Part shown: positions 55,163 to 63,224 of the stretch, piece after piece
How positions within the stretch are numbered: the first letter of the stretch is position 1
Layout: every line of letters starts with the position of its first letter
Source of the DNA: JAGQPD01 sp020426865
GTDB taxonomy: Bacteria > Planctomycetota > Planctomycetia > Pirellulales > Pirellulaceae
Direction of reading: 5' to 3'
Assembly (NCBI GenBank): GCA_041399065.1
Contig: JAWKTN010000003.1
Span: 1 to 64,000 of the forward strand
Length of the DNA: 64,000 nt
Position numbers and translations under genes: made by a program
Notes under the pieces: model-generated
Databases searched by the model: none
Told to the model about the DNA's origin: nothing
Seen by the model: the letters and a program-made list of their open reading frames with translations, nothing else

Positions 55163-55558
55163 ATGATGACTGACCCGATTGCCGACATGCTGACGCGAAT
55201 CCGTAACGCAGTGCGAGTGGAACGGCCCAGCGTAGAGGTACCGCTGTCGAAAGTGAAACGAGGCGTAGCCGACGTCCTGAAACGTGAGGGATATATTTGG
55301 GATTGGGAAGAGGTCGACACCCAGCCCTCGCGGACGCTACGATTGGAATTGAAATATGGCCCCAATGGCGAGCGCGTGATCCGGCACATCAAGCGGGTGA
55401 GCAAGCCCGGGCGGCGGATTTACCGTGGCGCTCGCGATTTGCGTCCCATCCTGCAAGGGCTGGGAATTAGTGTATTGAGCACCAGTCGCGGTGTCATCAG
55501 TGATCGTGAGGCGCGCCAGCGAAATCTCGGCGGCGAAGTCCTCTGTGAGATCTGGTAG
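55163..55558 (+). CDS. rpsH: 30S ribosomal protein S8
   Basis: A 131-residue S8, which organises the central domain of 16S rRNA. MTDPIADMLTRIRNAVRVER and SKVKRGVADVLKREGYIWDW, then RVSKPGRRIYRGARDLRPIL and the C-terminal LGISVLSTSRGVISDREARQ are typical. ATG 55163 or 55166 are both possible; an upstream extension to 55124 overlaps rpsZ and is rejected. Confidence 0.96.
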   Translation: MMTDPIADMLTRIRNAVRVERPSVEVPLSKVKRGVADVLKREGYIWDWEEVDTQPSRTLRLELKYGPNGERVIRHIKRVSKPGRRIYRGARDLRPILQGLGISVLSTSRGVISDREARQRNLGGEVLCEIW

Positions 55559-55609
55559 GCAAACAACCTGAATTGAATACGACAAAAGTAGCAGCAAGAA
55601 GGCAGAGCC

Positions 55610-56152
55610 ATGTCGCGGATTGGTAAAAAACCAGTGACGATTCCGAGTGGTGTTAAGGTGACCGTCAATGGTCAGAAGGTGGCCGTGGAGGGACAGCTTG
55701 GCAAGCTGGAACGCGATTTTCGTCCGGAGGTGACACTCGAACACGATGCAGATGCCGGGACGATCACGGTTACTCGCGGCGCGAACGACCGGCAGTCGCG
55801 GGCGTTTCACGGATTGACCCGAGCGCTGCTGCAGAACATGGTCGTCGGCGTAACGCAAGGTTATGAAAAGCGTCTTGAAATCGTCGGCGTTGGTTATATC
55901 GCGGCGGTGCAGGGGGATACGTTACAACTGCGCGTTGGCTATGCCAATGAGGTCCACAAGAAAATTCCAGCGGCGCTGCAAGTGACTTGTCCCGACCAAA
56001 CGCACGTCGTCGTCAAGGGCTGTGACAAACAACTGGTTGGTCAGTTTGCCGCAGAGGTACGGGCGGCCCGCAAGCCGGAACCGTACAAAGGCAAGGGCGT
56101 CCGCTATGAAGGGGAGCACGTCAAGATCAAGCCCGGCAAGGCGGCAACATAA
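55610..56152 (+). CDS. rplF: 50S ribosomal protein L6
   Basis: A 180-residue L6, near the factor-binding site. MSRIGKKPVTIPSGVKVTVN, RAFHGLTRALLQNMVVGVTQ, GYEKRLEIVGVGYIAAVQGD and the C-terminal EPYKGKGVRYEGEHVKIKPG are characteristic. Full length, start ATG 55610. Confidence 0.97.
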   Translation: MSRIGKKPVTIPSGVKVTVNGQKVAVEGQLGKLERDFRPEVTLEHDADAGTITVTRGANDRQSRAFHGLTRALLQNMVVGVTQGYEKRLEIVGVGYIAAVQGDTLQLRVGYANEVHKKIPAALQVTCPDQTHVVVKGCDKQLVGQFAAEVRAARKPEPYKGKGVRYEGEHVKIKPGKAAT

Positions 56153-56245
56153 ACTTTGGTAATATAGAGCGGTGTCGACGTAGATCGTTGCTCCGCGATA
56201 CAAACACAAATTCGTCGTGGGTGGATGTAAATAAAGGGTACGGTA

Positions 56246-56614
56246 GTGAATCACGAAAAGACGATTCTTCGGCAGCGAGTTCGGCGCAAGCACCGAGTTC
56301 GCAAGTCCTTGCGGGGAACGGCGGAAAAGCCGAGGATGAGCATCTTCCGCAGCCACAAACACCTGTATTGCCAACTGATCGACGACGCTGCTGGACGGAC
56401 ACTGTGTTCCGCAAGCACGCGGGACAAGTCGTTATCAGACCAGGTGACCTACGGTGGTAACGCCGAGGCAGCGAAATTGATTGGCCAGGAGATTGCCAAA
56501 CGAGCTCAACAGGCGGGTATCCATCGAGCCTGTTTCGACCGTGGCCCTTATCGGTATCACGGCCGAGTCGCCGCAGTGGCCGACGCGGCTCGCGAGGCCG
56601 GACTTCAACTGTAA
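56246..56614 (+). CDS. rplR: 50S ribosomal protein L18
   Basis: A 122-residue L18 that delivers 5S rRNA to the large subunit. QRVRRKHRVRKSLRGTAEKP, MSIFRSHKHLYCQLIDDAAG, and the C-terminal ACFDRGPYRYHGRVAAVADA AREAGL region are diagnostic. The start is GTG 56246. Confidence 0.96.
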   Translation: MNHEKTILRQRVRRKHRVRKSLRGTAEKPRMSIFRSHKHLYCQLIDDAAGRTLCSASTRDKSLSDQVTYGGNAEAAKLIGQEIAKRAQQAGIHRACFDRGPYRYHGRVAAVADAAREAGLQL

Positions 56615-56713
56615 TTTTTCCGAAATCATCGCGTACGAAGCCTCTGGCGTAAGTATTATCTTGAATTATTATTTGGCATAGTTGCGGGCACAGCTCAGCG
56701 GGAGACGACAATC

Positions 56714-57232
56714 GTGGCAAGTGGAAGCGGCCGACGACGAGATCGCAAAGAACCGGAATCCAACCGGGGCGAGTACATCGACAAAGTAGTAAAGATCAAA
56801 CGCTGTGCGGCGGTTGTGAAAGGCGGACGTCGCTTCAGTTTTGCGGCGATGGTGGTCGTCGGCAATGGCGATGGGCGTGTCGGCTGGGGATACGGTAAGG
56901 CCAACGAAGTTCCACCGAGTGTCGAGAAAGCGGTCAAACAGGCCACCCGCAGCATGGTCCAGATCCCAATCGTCAACGGCACCATTCCGCACCTCATCAA
57001 GGGACATTATGGTGCGGCACGCGTCCTGTTGGCACCGGCCGGTCCTGGTACTGGTGTCATCGCCGGCGACGCCGTACGTGCGGTTTGTGAAGCGGCGGGG
57101 ATTCGCGATATTCTCACAAAAAGCTTCGGGACCTCCAATCCCGTGACGCTGGTAAAAGCAACCATCGATGCCTTGGAACAATTACGCACACGTGCTGATG
57201 TGGAACGATTGCGGGGAGTTTCGCTGTCATGA
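56714..57232 (+). CDS. rpsE: 30S ribosomal protein S5
   Basis: A 172-residue S5 involved in decoding accuracy. KRCAAVVKGGRRFSFAAMVV, GDGRVGWGYGKANEVPPSVE, GHYGAARVLLAPAGPGTGVI and KSFGTSNPVTLVKATIDAL are the usual blocks. The start is GTG 56714 and its stop overlaps the rplO start (ATGA), so translation is coupled. Confidence 0.96.
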   Translation: MASGSGRRRDRKEPESNRGEYIDKVVKIKRCAAVVKGGRRFSFAAMVVVGNGDGRVGWGYGKANEVPPSVEKAVKQATRSMVQIPIVNGTIPHLIKGHYGAARVLLAPAGPGTGVIAGDAVRAVCEAAGIRDILTKSFGTSNPVTLVKATIDALEQLRTRADVERLRGVSLS

Positions 57233-57732
57233 ATTTGAACGATATCCATGTAGGGGTTCATACCAATCGCAAGCGACGCCGAATCGGGCGGGGCCCCGGC
57301 TCGGGTCGCGGCAAGACGAGCAGTCGCGGTCACAAGGGCCAGCGATCGCGCGCCGGTTGGTCGAACCCGTCCGTGTTTCAGGGCGGAGCGATGCCGCTGG
57401 TTCGCCGTGTTCCCAAACGCGGGTTCAACAACAAGTTTGCGCTAAAAGTTGCGGTGGTTAATATTGGCGATCTTGAGCGAGTCTTCAGCGCCGGCGACGA
57501 AGTAACTCCCGAATCGCTGCGCGAGCACTCGTTGGCCAAAGAACGATTCGATGTCCTCAAGGTGCTCGGTGATGGCGAACTCTCGAAAAATCTGAAAGTT
57601 TCTGCGCACCGATTCAGCAAGTCGGCTGCCGACCGAATTGCCCAGGCCGGCGGAGAAGTAATCGTTCTCCCTGGACGCACCCCAGTGGCGGAGAAAAAGA
57701 AAGCGGCGGCGGCGGCGAAGACCAAGAAGTAA
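57229..57732 (+). CDS. rplO: 50S ribosomal protein L15
   Basis: A 167-residue L15, a late assembly protein. RKRRRIGRGPGSGRGKTSSR, GHKGQRSRAGWSNPSVFQGG and MPLVRRVPKRGFNNKFALKV are diagnostic. rpmD (L30), which often precedes rplO, is not present. A lysine/alanine-rich tail ends the protein (EKKKAAAAAKTKK). Confidence 0.96.
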   Translation: MNLNDIHVGVHTNRKRRRIGRGPGSGRGKTSSRGHKGQRSRAGWSNPSVFQGGAMPLVRRVPKRGFNNKFALKVAVVNIGDLERVFSAGDEVTPESLREHSLAKERFDVLKVLGDGELSKNLKVSAHRFSKSAADRIAQAGGEVIVLPGRTPVAEKKKAAAAAKTKK

Positions 57733-57800
57733 TGTTCGCGCTCGCGACCAACCGCGTGCCAACCGATACGTGCCAACCTTAGCAAGGACGGGTCACACCA

Positions 57801-59186
57801 ATGTGGGAAAAAATCCGGGTCGTTTTTACGATCCCCGAACTGCGCCAGAAAATATTGCTGACGCTGCTGTTCCTGGCCATCTACCGAGTTGGTTGGCATA
57901 TCTCACTGCCGATGATCGACCAGGCGGCCAACGCCGCTGCGATGAAGGCTCAGGAAGGGCAGGGGGGCTTCGGTTTCGGCAAAATGGCCGAATATGCAGC
58001 GGTGTTTAGTGCCAGCAACCTGCGACAAGCCACGATCTTCGGACTCGGTATCATGCCCTATATTTCCGCCTCGATTATTTTCCAGTTGCTCGGCAGCGTC
58101 TGGAAGCCCATCGAAGAATTGCAGAAGGAAGGGGAAGCGGGACGGAAGAAGATTAATGAGTACACCCGTTATCTGACCGTTGTACTGTGCCTGGTTCAGA
58201 GTCTCGCCTATGTCCGCATGTATGTGATGGCGGTCGATCCCGGATCGGGATTACCGGTGCGGCTGAATCCGAATTTCATCGCCGATGGCGCCACCAATAT
58301 GGGACTGTTCTGGCAGGTGACCGCTGTCCTCACCATGACCTGCGGCACGATCTTCCTGATGTGGTTGGGCGAACAGATCGACGAATATGGAATCGGCAAT
58401 GGGATCAGCTTGTTGATCATGGCCGGTATTCTGGCACAAATGCCAGGTGCGGGACTCGAGTTGTTTTCGTCAGCCAAACGCGGGCTGGTTGGGTTCGGAA
58501 CAGGGAATATCGGTGTCGAACATTTGGTGACCTTGTTTATCTTGTTCATCGCAGTAATTGTCGGGGTCGTGTTTATCACCCAGGGACAACGCCGTATTCC
58601 AACGCAAAGTGCCAAACACGTGCGTGGACGACGTGTTTATGGCGGCACCAAGCAGTATCTGCCGCTGCGGTTGAATCAAGCTGGTGTGATGCCAATTATT
58701 TTTGCCAGCAGCCTGTTGATGTTTCCGCAGATGTTTTTTAACTATCTGGCGAGCGTCAATCCAGACTGGTTCGGGTTCTTGGCACGTGCGTTCCGAGGCT
58801 CTGATTCGTACGTGTATAACCTGATGTACGTCGCGATGATCTACTTTTTCTGCTATTTCTGGACAGCGATTACCTTCAATCCGAAGGACATGTCGGAAAA
58901 CTTGAAGAACTTCGGGACGTTCATTCCCGGCTATCGTCCAGGGAAGCGAACAGCGGACTACTTGGAAAAAGTGATGGTGCGAATCACGTACGTCGGGGCC
59001 GGCTTTTTGGCCCTGGTGGCGATCATTCCCAACATGATTTCTGGATCGCTGGGGGTAAGTCCTCGCGTGGCGAGCTTTTATGGGGGCACCGGGCTGTTGA
59101 TTGCGGTCAGCGTTGCATTTGATCTGGTCCAGAAGATCGACAATCACTTGCTGATGCGAAACTACAAAGGCCTGCTCGAGAACTGA
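57801..59186 (+). CDS. secY: Preprotein translocase subunit SecY
   Basis: The channel subunit of the Sec translocon in the cytoplasmic membrane. The 461-residue protein has about ten membrane helices: e.g. KILLTLLFLAIYRVGWHISL, FGLGIMPYISASIIFQLLGS (plug/TM2 region), GIGNGISLLIMAGILAQMPG and YLPLRLNQAGVMPIIFASSL, then AIYFFCYFWTAITFNPKDMS-like sequence and PGKRTADYLEKVMVRITYVG. It occupies its normal place between rplO and adk. Confidence 0.97.
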   Translation: MWEKIRVVFTIPELRQKILLTLLFLAIYRVGWHISLPMIDQAANAAAMKAQEGQGGFGFGKMAEYAAVFSASNLRQATIFGLGIMPYISASIIFQLLGSVWKPIEELQKEGEAGRKKINEYTRYLTVVLCLVQSLAYVRMYVMAVDPGSGLPVRLNPNFIADGATNMGLFWQVTAVLTMTCGTIFLMWLGEQIDEYGIGNGISLLIMAGILAQMPGAGLELFSSAKRGLVGFGTGNIGVEHLVTLFILFIAVIVGVVFITQGQRRIPTQSAKHVRGRRVYGGTKQYLPLRLNQAGVMPIIFASSLLMFPQMFFNYLASVNPDWFGFLARAFRGSDSYVYNLMYVAMIYFFCYFWTAITFNPKDMSENLKNFGTFIPGYRPGKRTADYLEKVMVRITYVGAGFLALVAIIPNMISGSLGVSPRVASFYGGTGLLIAVSVAFDLVQKIDNHLLMRNYKGLLEN

Positions 59187-59221
59187 GTTGGATAGAAACT
59201 GAGCTAGGTAAGGTGTCCCCC

Positions 59222-59785
59222 ATGCTGATCGTGTTACTAGGTGCGCCGGGGTCGGGGAAAGGGACACAATGCAACTTGCTCGTACAGCAGTTGAAATTAC
59301 CGCATTTGTCCACCGGTGAACTGTTCCGTTTTCATATTTCACAATCCACGCCACTGGGCAAACGTGCTCAGGAATTCATCCAGCACGGCCAACTCGTGCC
59401 GGACGATTTGGTGGTGGAATTGGTTACCGAGGAATTAGGGAATGACCGTTGTCGCGAGGGATGCCTGCTGGACGGATTTCCGCGAACCGTGGCACAGGCC
59501 GAACGGCTTGAAAGGTATTTAGTCGAACAGGACCGCCACCTGACGGCCGTCGTGGTACTAGAGGCGGAAGAGCAAGAATTGCGGCGGAGGATGTTGCGGC
59601 GAGGTGAGCTGGAGAACCGCCAGGACGACACACCGGAAACGATTGCTCGCCGAATGGATGTCTATCGCCGTGAAACTGCGCCATTAATAGATTTTTACGG
59701 TGAAAAGGGGATTCTACACCGTGTAGACGGAACCGGTTCCCCAGACGAGGTCAATCAGAGGGTTTGTGCCGAGCTCGGGGTTTAG
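59222..59785 (+). CDS. adk: Adenylate kinase, short LID type
   Basis: It interconverts ATP, AMP and ADP. The 187-residue protein has the P-loop LLGAPGSGKGTQ, AMP-binding STGELFRFHISQSTPLGKRA and DGFPRTVAQAERLERYL, and a short LID (RGELENRQDDTPETIARRMD) without a zinc site. ATG 59222 is preferred over a GTG nine bases earlier. map and infA, which often follow, are missing. Confidence 0.95.
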   Translation: MLIVLLGAPGSGKGTQCNLLVQQLKLPHLSTGELFRFHISQSTPLGKRAQEFIQHGQLVPDDLVVELVTEELGNDRCREGCLLDGFPRTVAQAERLERYLVEQDRHLTAVVVLEAEEQELRRRMLRRGELENRQDDTPETIARRMDVYRRETAPLIDFYGEKGILHRVDGTGSPDEVNQRVCAELGV

Positions 59786-59813
59786 GCCCCTGTGCCCCCC
59801 TTTTGACGAACTC

Positions 59814-59839
59814 GGCTGGCCAACAGACCTCGGCCAGCC
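59814..59839 (+). other. Hairpin downstream of adk
   Basis: GGCTGGCC (59814-59821) pairs with GGCCAGCC (59832-59839) around a ten-base loop. It lies 30 bases after the adk stop and about 90 bases before rpmJ, where it could attenuate or process the transcript. No U-run follows directly. Confidence 0.6.
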
Positions 59840-59926
59840 AACGACGGGGCTTGATGATCCCTAAAAAAAATGCTTATACTGACTTGCTTCGCTTGTGTTA
59901 GCGGAGCCTGTCAAGGTGGAGAGAAC

Positions 59927-60040
59927 ATGAAAGTACGAGCCAGCGTCAAGAAGATTTGCGAGAATTGCAAGGTCGTCCGTCGCAAAGGACGGGTGTACGT
60001 TGTTTGCAGTAACCCCCGGCACAAGCAGCGGCAGGGATAG
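59927..60040 (+). CDS. rpmJ: 50S ribosomal protein L36
   Basis: A 37-residue L36, start ATG 59927 with GGTGGAGA upstream: MKVRASVKKICENCKVVRRK and GRVYVVCSNPRHKQRQG. The C-x2-C...C-x4-H residues form its zinc site. Of normal length and intact. Confidence 0.96.
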   Translation: MKVRASVKKICENCKVVRRKGRVYVVCSNPRHKQRQG

Positions 60041-60301
60041 TCGCCGCGGTTGCGCGGTCGTGGTCGGCCCATTGCGGGCGGCTGGATCAAGCGGGGGGCA
60101 AAGAATCTTGCAATATTGGTTGTGGGTAGCCCGAGCGTCAACGAACATGTGTCCATCGCCAGCACGCTTGGAAGACAGCGTCCTTGGCAAGTGTGTTGAT
60201 CAGATCACAGCGTATTGGTAATAGACATAATTTGAGCAAATGCATTGGCTACGCTGACGGCAGGTCAGCGTGAAGGCGTATGCGAATCAGGAGTTAAAAA
60301 T

Positions 60302-60685
60302 ATGCCGCGTTTGTTGGGCGTTGACATCCCGAACGATCGGCCAACGCACATTTCGTTAACGTATTTGTACGGTGTGGGCCCCAAGATTGCACGAGAGCTG
60401 TGTCACAAGACGGGTGTCGATCCCATTAAACGCGCTCGTGATCTGGCGGAAGACGAATTAGGGCGATTGGCAGCGCTGTTGGAACGGGATTATGTTGTGG
60501 AAGGTCAATTGCGGCGTCAATTGACGCGGAACTTGGCCCGATTGCGTGATATCGGTTGTTATCGCGGTTTGCGGCACCGTCGTGGGCTTCCCGTGCGGGG
60601 ACAGCGAACACGGACCAATGCACGGACCCGAAAAGGTCCCAAGAAAACGGTCGCCGGAAAGAAGGGCGTCAAGGACTTGCGATAG
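60302..60685 (+). CDS. rpsM: 30S ribosomal protein S13
   Basis: A 127-residue S13 of the 30S head that touches tRNA and the large subunit. MPRLLGVDIPNDRPTHISLT, YGVGPKIARELCHKTGVDP and RGLRHRRGLPVRGQRTRTNA RTRKG are typical. AGGAG eight bases upstream of ATG 60302 selects this start over an upstream one at 60245. The 260 bases before it are free of genes. Confidence 0.96.
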   Translation: MPRLLGVDIPNDRPTHISLTYLYGVGPKIARELCHKTGVDPIKRARDLAEDELGRLAALLERDYVVEGQLRRQLTRNLARLRDIGCYRGLRHRRGLPVRGQRTRTNARTRKGPKKTVAGKKGVKDLR

Positions 60686-60867
60686 TCTTCTGCCGGGCAC
60701 TGACGGCCAGCTCGATGGCTTGGTAATTGCTTGCCGGCTGAATTGAATAGCTGACTGTGACCGGGAGCGAGTCAATCTGCTGATTGCTTAGATGACTCGT
60801 TGGATTGAGATGGCAATCGCCAGTTCGTGAATAAGATTGGGTTGGGTACTGCAGGAGAGTTCAGACA

Positions 60868-61248
60868 GTGTCGAAGGCAAAAAAGAAAAAGACGCGACGA
60901 AATGTGACCGTGGGCGTGGTACATATCAAGGCCACGTTCAACAACACGGCCGTTACGATCACGGACACGAAAGGTGACACGCTCTGTTGGGCTAGTGCGG
61001 GAACGTGTGGCTTCAAGGGAAGTCGCAAGAGCACGCCATTCGCCGGACAATGTGCGGCGCAACAAGCTGCGGAGCGAGCGGTCAAGTTCGGTGTGAAGGA
61101 AGTGGACGTGCGCGTCAAGGGGCCTGGATCTGGGCGAGAAATGGCCATCACTGCCTTGCAGTCCGCCGGGCTTACCGTCAAATCGATTGAAGATTGCACA
61201 CCGATCCCGCACAATGGTTGCCGACCGGCGAAAAAGCGGCGTGTCTAG
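60868..61248 (+). CDS. rpsK: 30S ribosomal protein S11
   Basis: A 126-residue S11 of the 30S platform. GVVHIKATFNNTAVTITDTK, WASAGTCGFKGSRKSTPFAG, QCAAQQAAERAVKFGVKEVD and TPIPHNGCRPAKKRRV are diagnostic. The start is a GTG at 60868. rpsD does not follow it, unlike in many bacteria. Confidence 0.97.
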   Translation: MSKAKKKKTRRNVTVGVVHIKATFNNTAVTITDTKGDTLCWASAGTCGFKGSRKSTPFAGQCAAQQAAERAVKFGVKEVDVRVKGPGSGREMAITALQSAGLTVKSIEDCTPIPHNGCRPAKKRRV

Positions 61249-61290
61249 GCCTTTGCGTATTACTGGTTGAATTGTTTCGGAGATGATTCC

Positions 61291-62271
61291 ATGCATATTC
61301 GTTGGCGTGGCCTGGAGTTGCCAAGTGTCGTGCAGTGCGATTCGGCAAGCTTGACCAATACTCACGGGTTGTTTTATGCCGAACCGTTTGAACGCGGCTT
61401 CGGTTCGACCGTCGGCAACAGCTTGCGGCGAATCTTGTTGTCCAGTCTGCAGGGTAGTGCCATTACGCAGATCAAGATCCGTGGAGCTCAGCACGAATTC
61501 ACCACCGTGCCTGGTGTCCTTCAGGATTTGACCGACATTGTGCTGAACGTCAAATCGCTAGTCGTGAAGAAGCACACCGAAGAAACTCGAGTGATCACCG
61601 TTCACAAGACGACCAAAGGGGACGTGACCGGTGCCGATGTCCAAGTGGACTCGGACGTCGAAGTGATCAATAAAGACCACGTCATTGCCACACTGACTGA
61701 GGACGTTGACTTCTTTATGGAGATGGTTGTCGAAAATGGACGCGGCTATGTCCCGTCCACCGAGCATAGTTCGGAGGAACATGAAATCGGCGTGATTCCC
61801 ATCGACGCGGTCTTCAGTCCGATCGTCCGCGTTCGCTACGAAATCGAACAGACTCGTGTCGGTCAAAAGACCAATTACGACAAGTTGACGCTGGAGATCT
61901 GGACCAACGGTTCGATTGGTCCGGAGATGGCACTTGTTGAATCGGCCAAGATTTTGCGCAAGCATCTCAATCCGTTCGTACAATATCGCGATCTTGGTGC
62001 AAAAATCCACGCCGCTCCCAAAGGTCGAGGTGCGGATTTAGTATTGGAAAACAAGTTGAACATGAGCCTCAGTGAATTGCGGCTCTCGGTTCGAGCATCG
62101 AATTGTCTCGAGGCGGAGAACATCAGTACTGTCCGGGACCTGGTGGCTCGCACCGAAGACCAGCTGTTGGAGGTCCGCAACTTTGGCGACACAACGTTGA
62201 CGGAAGTGCGAGACAAGTTGTCCGAACTTGGTTTGCACCTGGGAATGCGCGTTCCACTGGCCAGTCAATAG
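61291..62271 (+). CDS. rpoA: RNA polymerase alpha subunit
   Basis: A 326-residue alpha subunit. The N-terminal dimerisation domain shows YAEPFERGFGSTVGNSLRRI (the GTLGNSLRR-type motif), HEFTTVPGVLQDLTDIVLNV and VFSPIVRVRYEIEQTRVGQK. The C-terminal domain has ELRLSVRASNCLEAENISTV and the NFGDTTLTEVRDKLSELGL helix-hairpin-helix. Start ATG 61291 (MHIRWRGLELP). It nucleates RNA polymerase assembly and binds promoter UP elements. Confidence 0.97.
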   Translation: MHIRWRGLELPSVVQCDSASLTNTHGLFYAEPFERGFGSTVGNSLRRILLSSLQGSAITQIKIRGAQHEFTTVPGVLQDLTDIVLNVKSLVVKKHTEETRVITVHKTTKGDVTGADVQVDSDVEVINKDHVIATLTEDVDFFMEMVVENGRGYVPSTEHSSEEHEIGVIPIDAVFSPIVRVRYEIEQTRVGQKTNYDKLTLEIWTNGSIGPEMALVESAKILRKHLNPFVQYRDLGAKIHAAPKGRGADLVLENKLNMSLSELRLSVRASNCLEAENISTVRDLVARTEDQLLEVRNFGDTTLTEVRDKLSELGLHLGMRVPLASQ

Positions 62272-62338
62272 TCAGCCGACGCGCCGTAGCAATGGTGCCC
62301 GGTAGCAATAACGTATTTTTGGTTTAGGTATAAGTGCC

Positions 62339-62938
62339 ATGCGACATCGAAAAAAGGGCCGTACGCTCGGCCGCAGCTCCAGCCACCGTAAAGCCCTATT
62401 GAAGAACTTGGCAAGTGCTCTGTTTCTCACCGAACGCGATGCAGAACTCGACGACAACGCTCCCAAGGTCAAAGGGCGTATCGTCACGACATTGCATAAG
62501 GCGAAGGAGATGCGCCCATTGGTTGAAAAATGCATTACAATCGCCAAACGATCGATGCCCGCTAAGGAAAAGGCCGACGGACTCGCCACTGCGGCCGAAC
62601 GAGGAACGGATCAGTGGAAGAATTGGCGATCAGGAAGCCAGTGGAAGCAGTGGAACGAAGCCATGGCACCTGTCGTCGCCGCTCGCCGTCATGCCCTCAA
62701 ACTGCTGGGAGACAAGCAAGCAGTCCAGATTCTCTTTGACGACGTAGCGCCTCGGATGGCCGATCGAGACGGCGGATACACCCGCATCGTCCGTCTCGCA
62801 ACGCCCCGCCTTGGGGATGCCGGGACTCGTGCAATTATCGAGTTCGTCGGCTCGAACGATCGCAGCAAGCGCAGCCGTAGCCAGCGCCCGTCTTTCGATT
62901 CGGAAACAACCGCCGAAGCACCCGCCGCCGAAGAGTAA
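62339..62938 (+). CDS. rplQ: 50S ribosomal protein L17, enlarged planctomycete form
   Basis: L17 binds 23S rRNA near the exit tunnel. MRHRKKGRTLGRSSSHRKAL LKNLASAL is the conserved start, and DRDGGYTRIVRLATPRLGDA the conserved C-terminal core. At 199 residues it is about 70 longer than usual: an insertion lies in the middle (ATAAERGTDQWKNWRSGSQW) and a Ser/Arg-rich, then acidic tail ends the protein (SETTAEAPAAEE). Confidence 0.95.
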   Translation: MRHRKKGRTLGRSSSHRKALLKNLASALFLTERDAELDDNAPKVKGRIVTTLHKAKEMRPLVEKCITIAKRSMPAKEKADGLATAAERGTDQWKNWRSGSQWKQWNEAMAPVVAARRHALKLLGDKQAVQILFDDVAPRMADRDGGYTRIVRLATPRLGDAGTRAIIEFVGSNDRSKRSRSQRPSFDSETTAEAPAAEE

Positions 62939-62957
62939 GTCTAACCAAAGCCACCTA

Positions 62958-62978
62958 ATACCTCGAGGTTCGAGGTAT
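62958..62978 (+). other. Hairpin 20 bases after rplQ
   Basis: ATACCTCG (62958-62965) pairs with CGAGGTAT (62971-62978) around a five-base loop. It is the first structure after the last ribosomal gene, so it may mark the transcript end, although no U-run follows. Confidence 0.5.
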
Positions 62979-63030
62979 CCGCCACGCGTCGGCCAGCGCT
63001 ATGTCTCGGCCCAGCCGACGCGAGCATAAT

Positions 63031-63114
63031 CTTCCTGCCTCCATCTTCCTGCCTCCATCTTCCTGCCTCCATCTTCCTGCCTCCATCTTCCTGCCTCCAT
63101 CTTCCTGCCTCCAT
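63031..63114. repeat. Six perfect tandem copies of a 14-base unit
   Basis: CTTCCTGCCTCCAT is repeated six times without change (63031-63114), downstream of rplQ. It is a mini-satellite like the 16-base, 15-base and 14-base repeats elsewhere in this operon. Confidence 0.95.
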
Positions 63115-63224
63115 CAACTAGACGCGGCTGTGTCCAAGTTGTTAAGCTTCAGCACGTGGCGCATGGCCAGCAGCATCGTTGCGTTGATCGACGATTGGCC
63201 TTCAACCAGCACAGGAGAGACATC

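Noticed and set aside
63031..63114. Possible CRISPR array
   Set aside because: The six 14-base units are directly adjacent with no spacers; there are no cas genes in the window. It is a simple tandem repeat.
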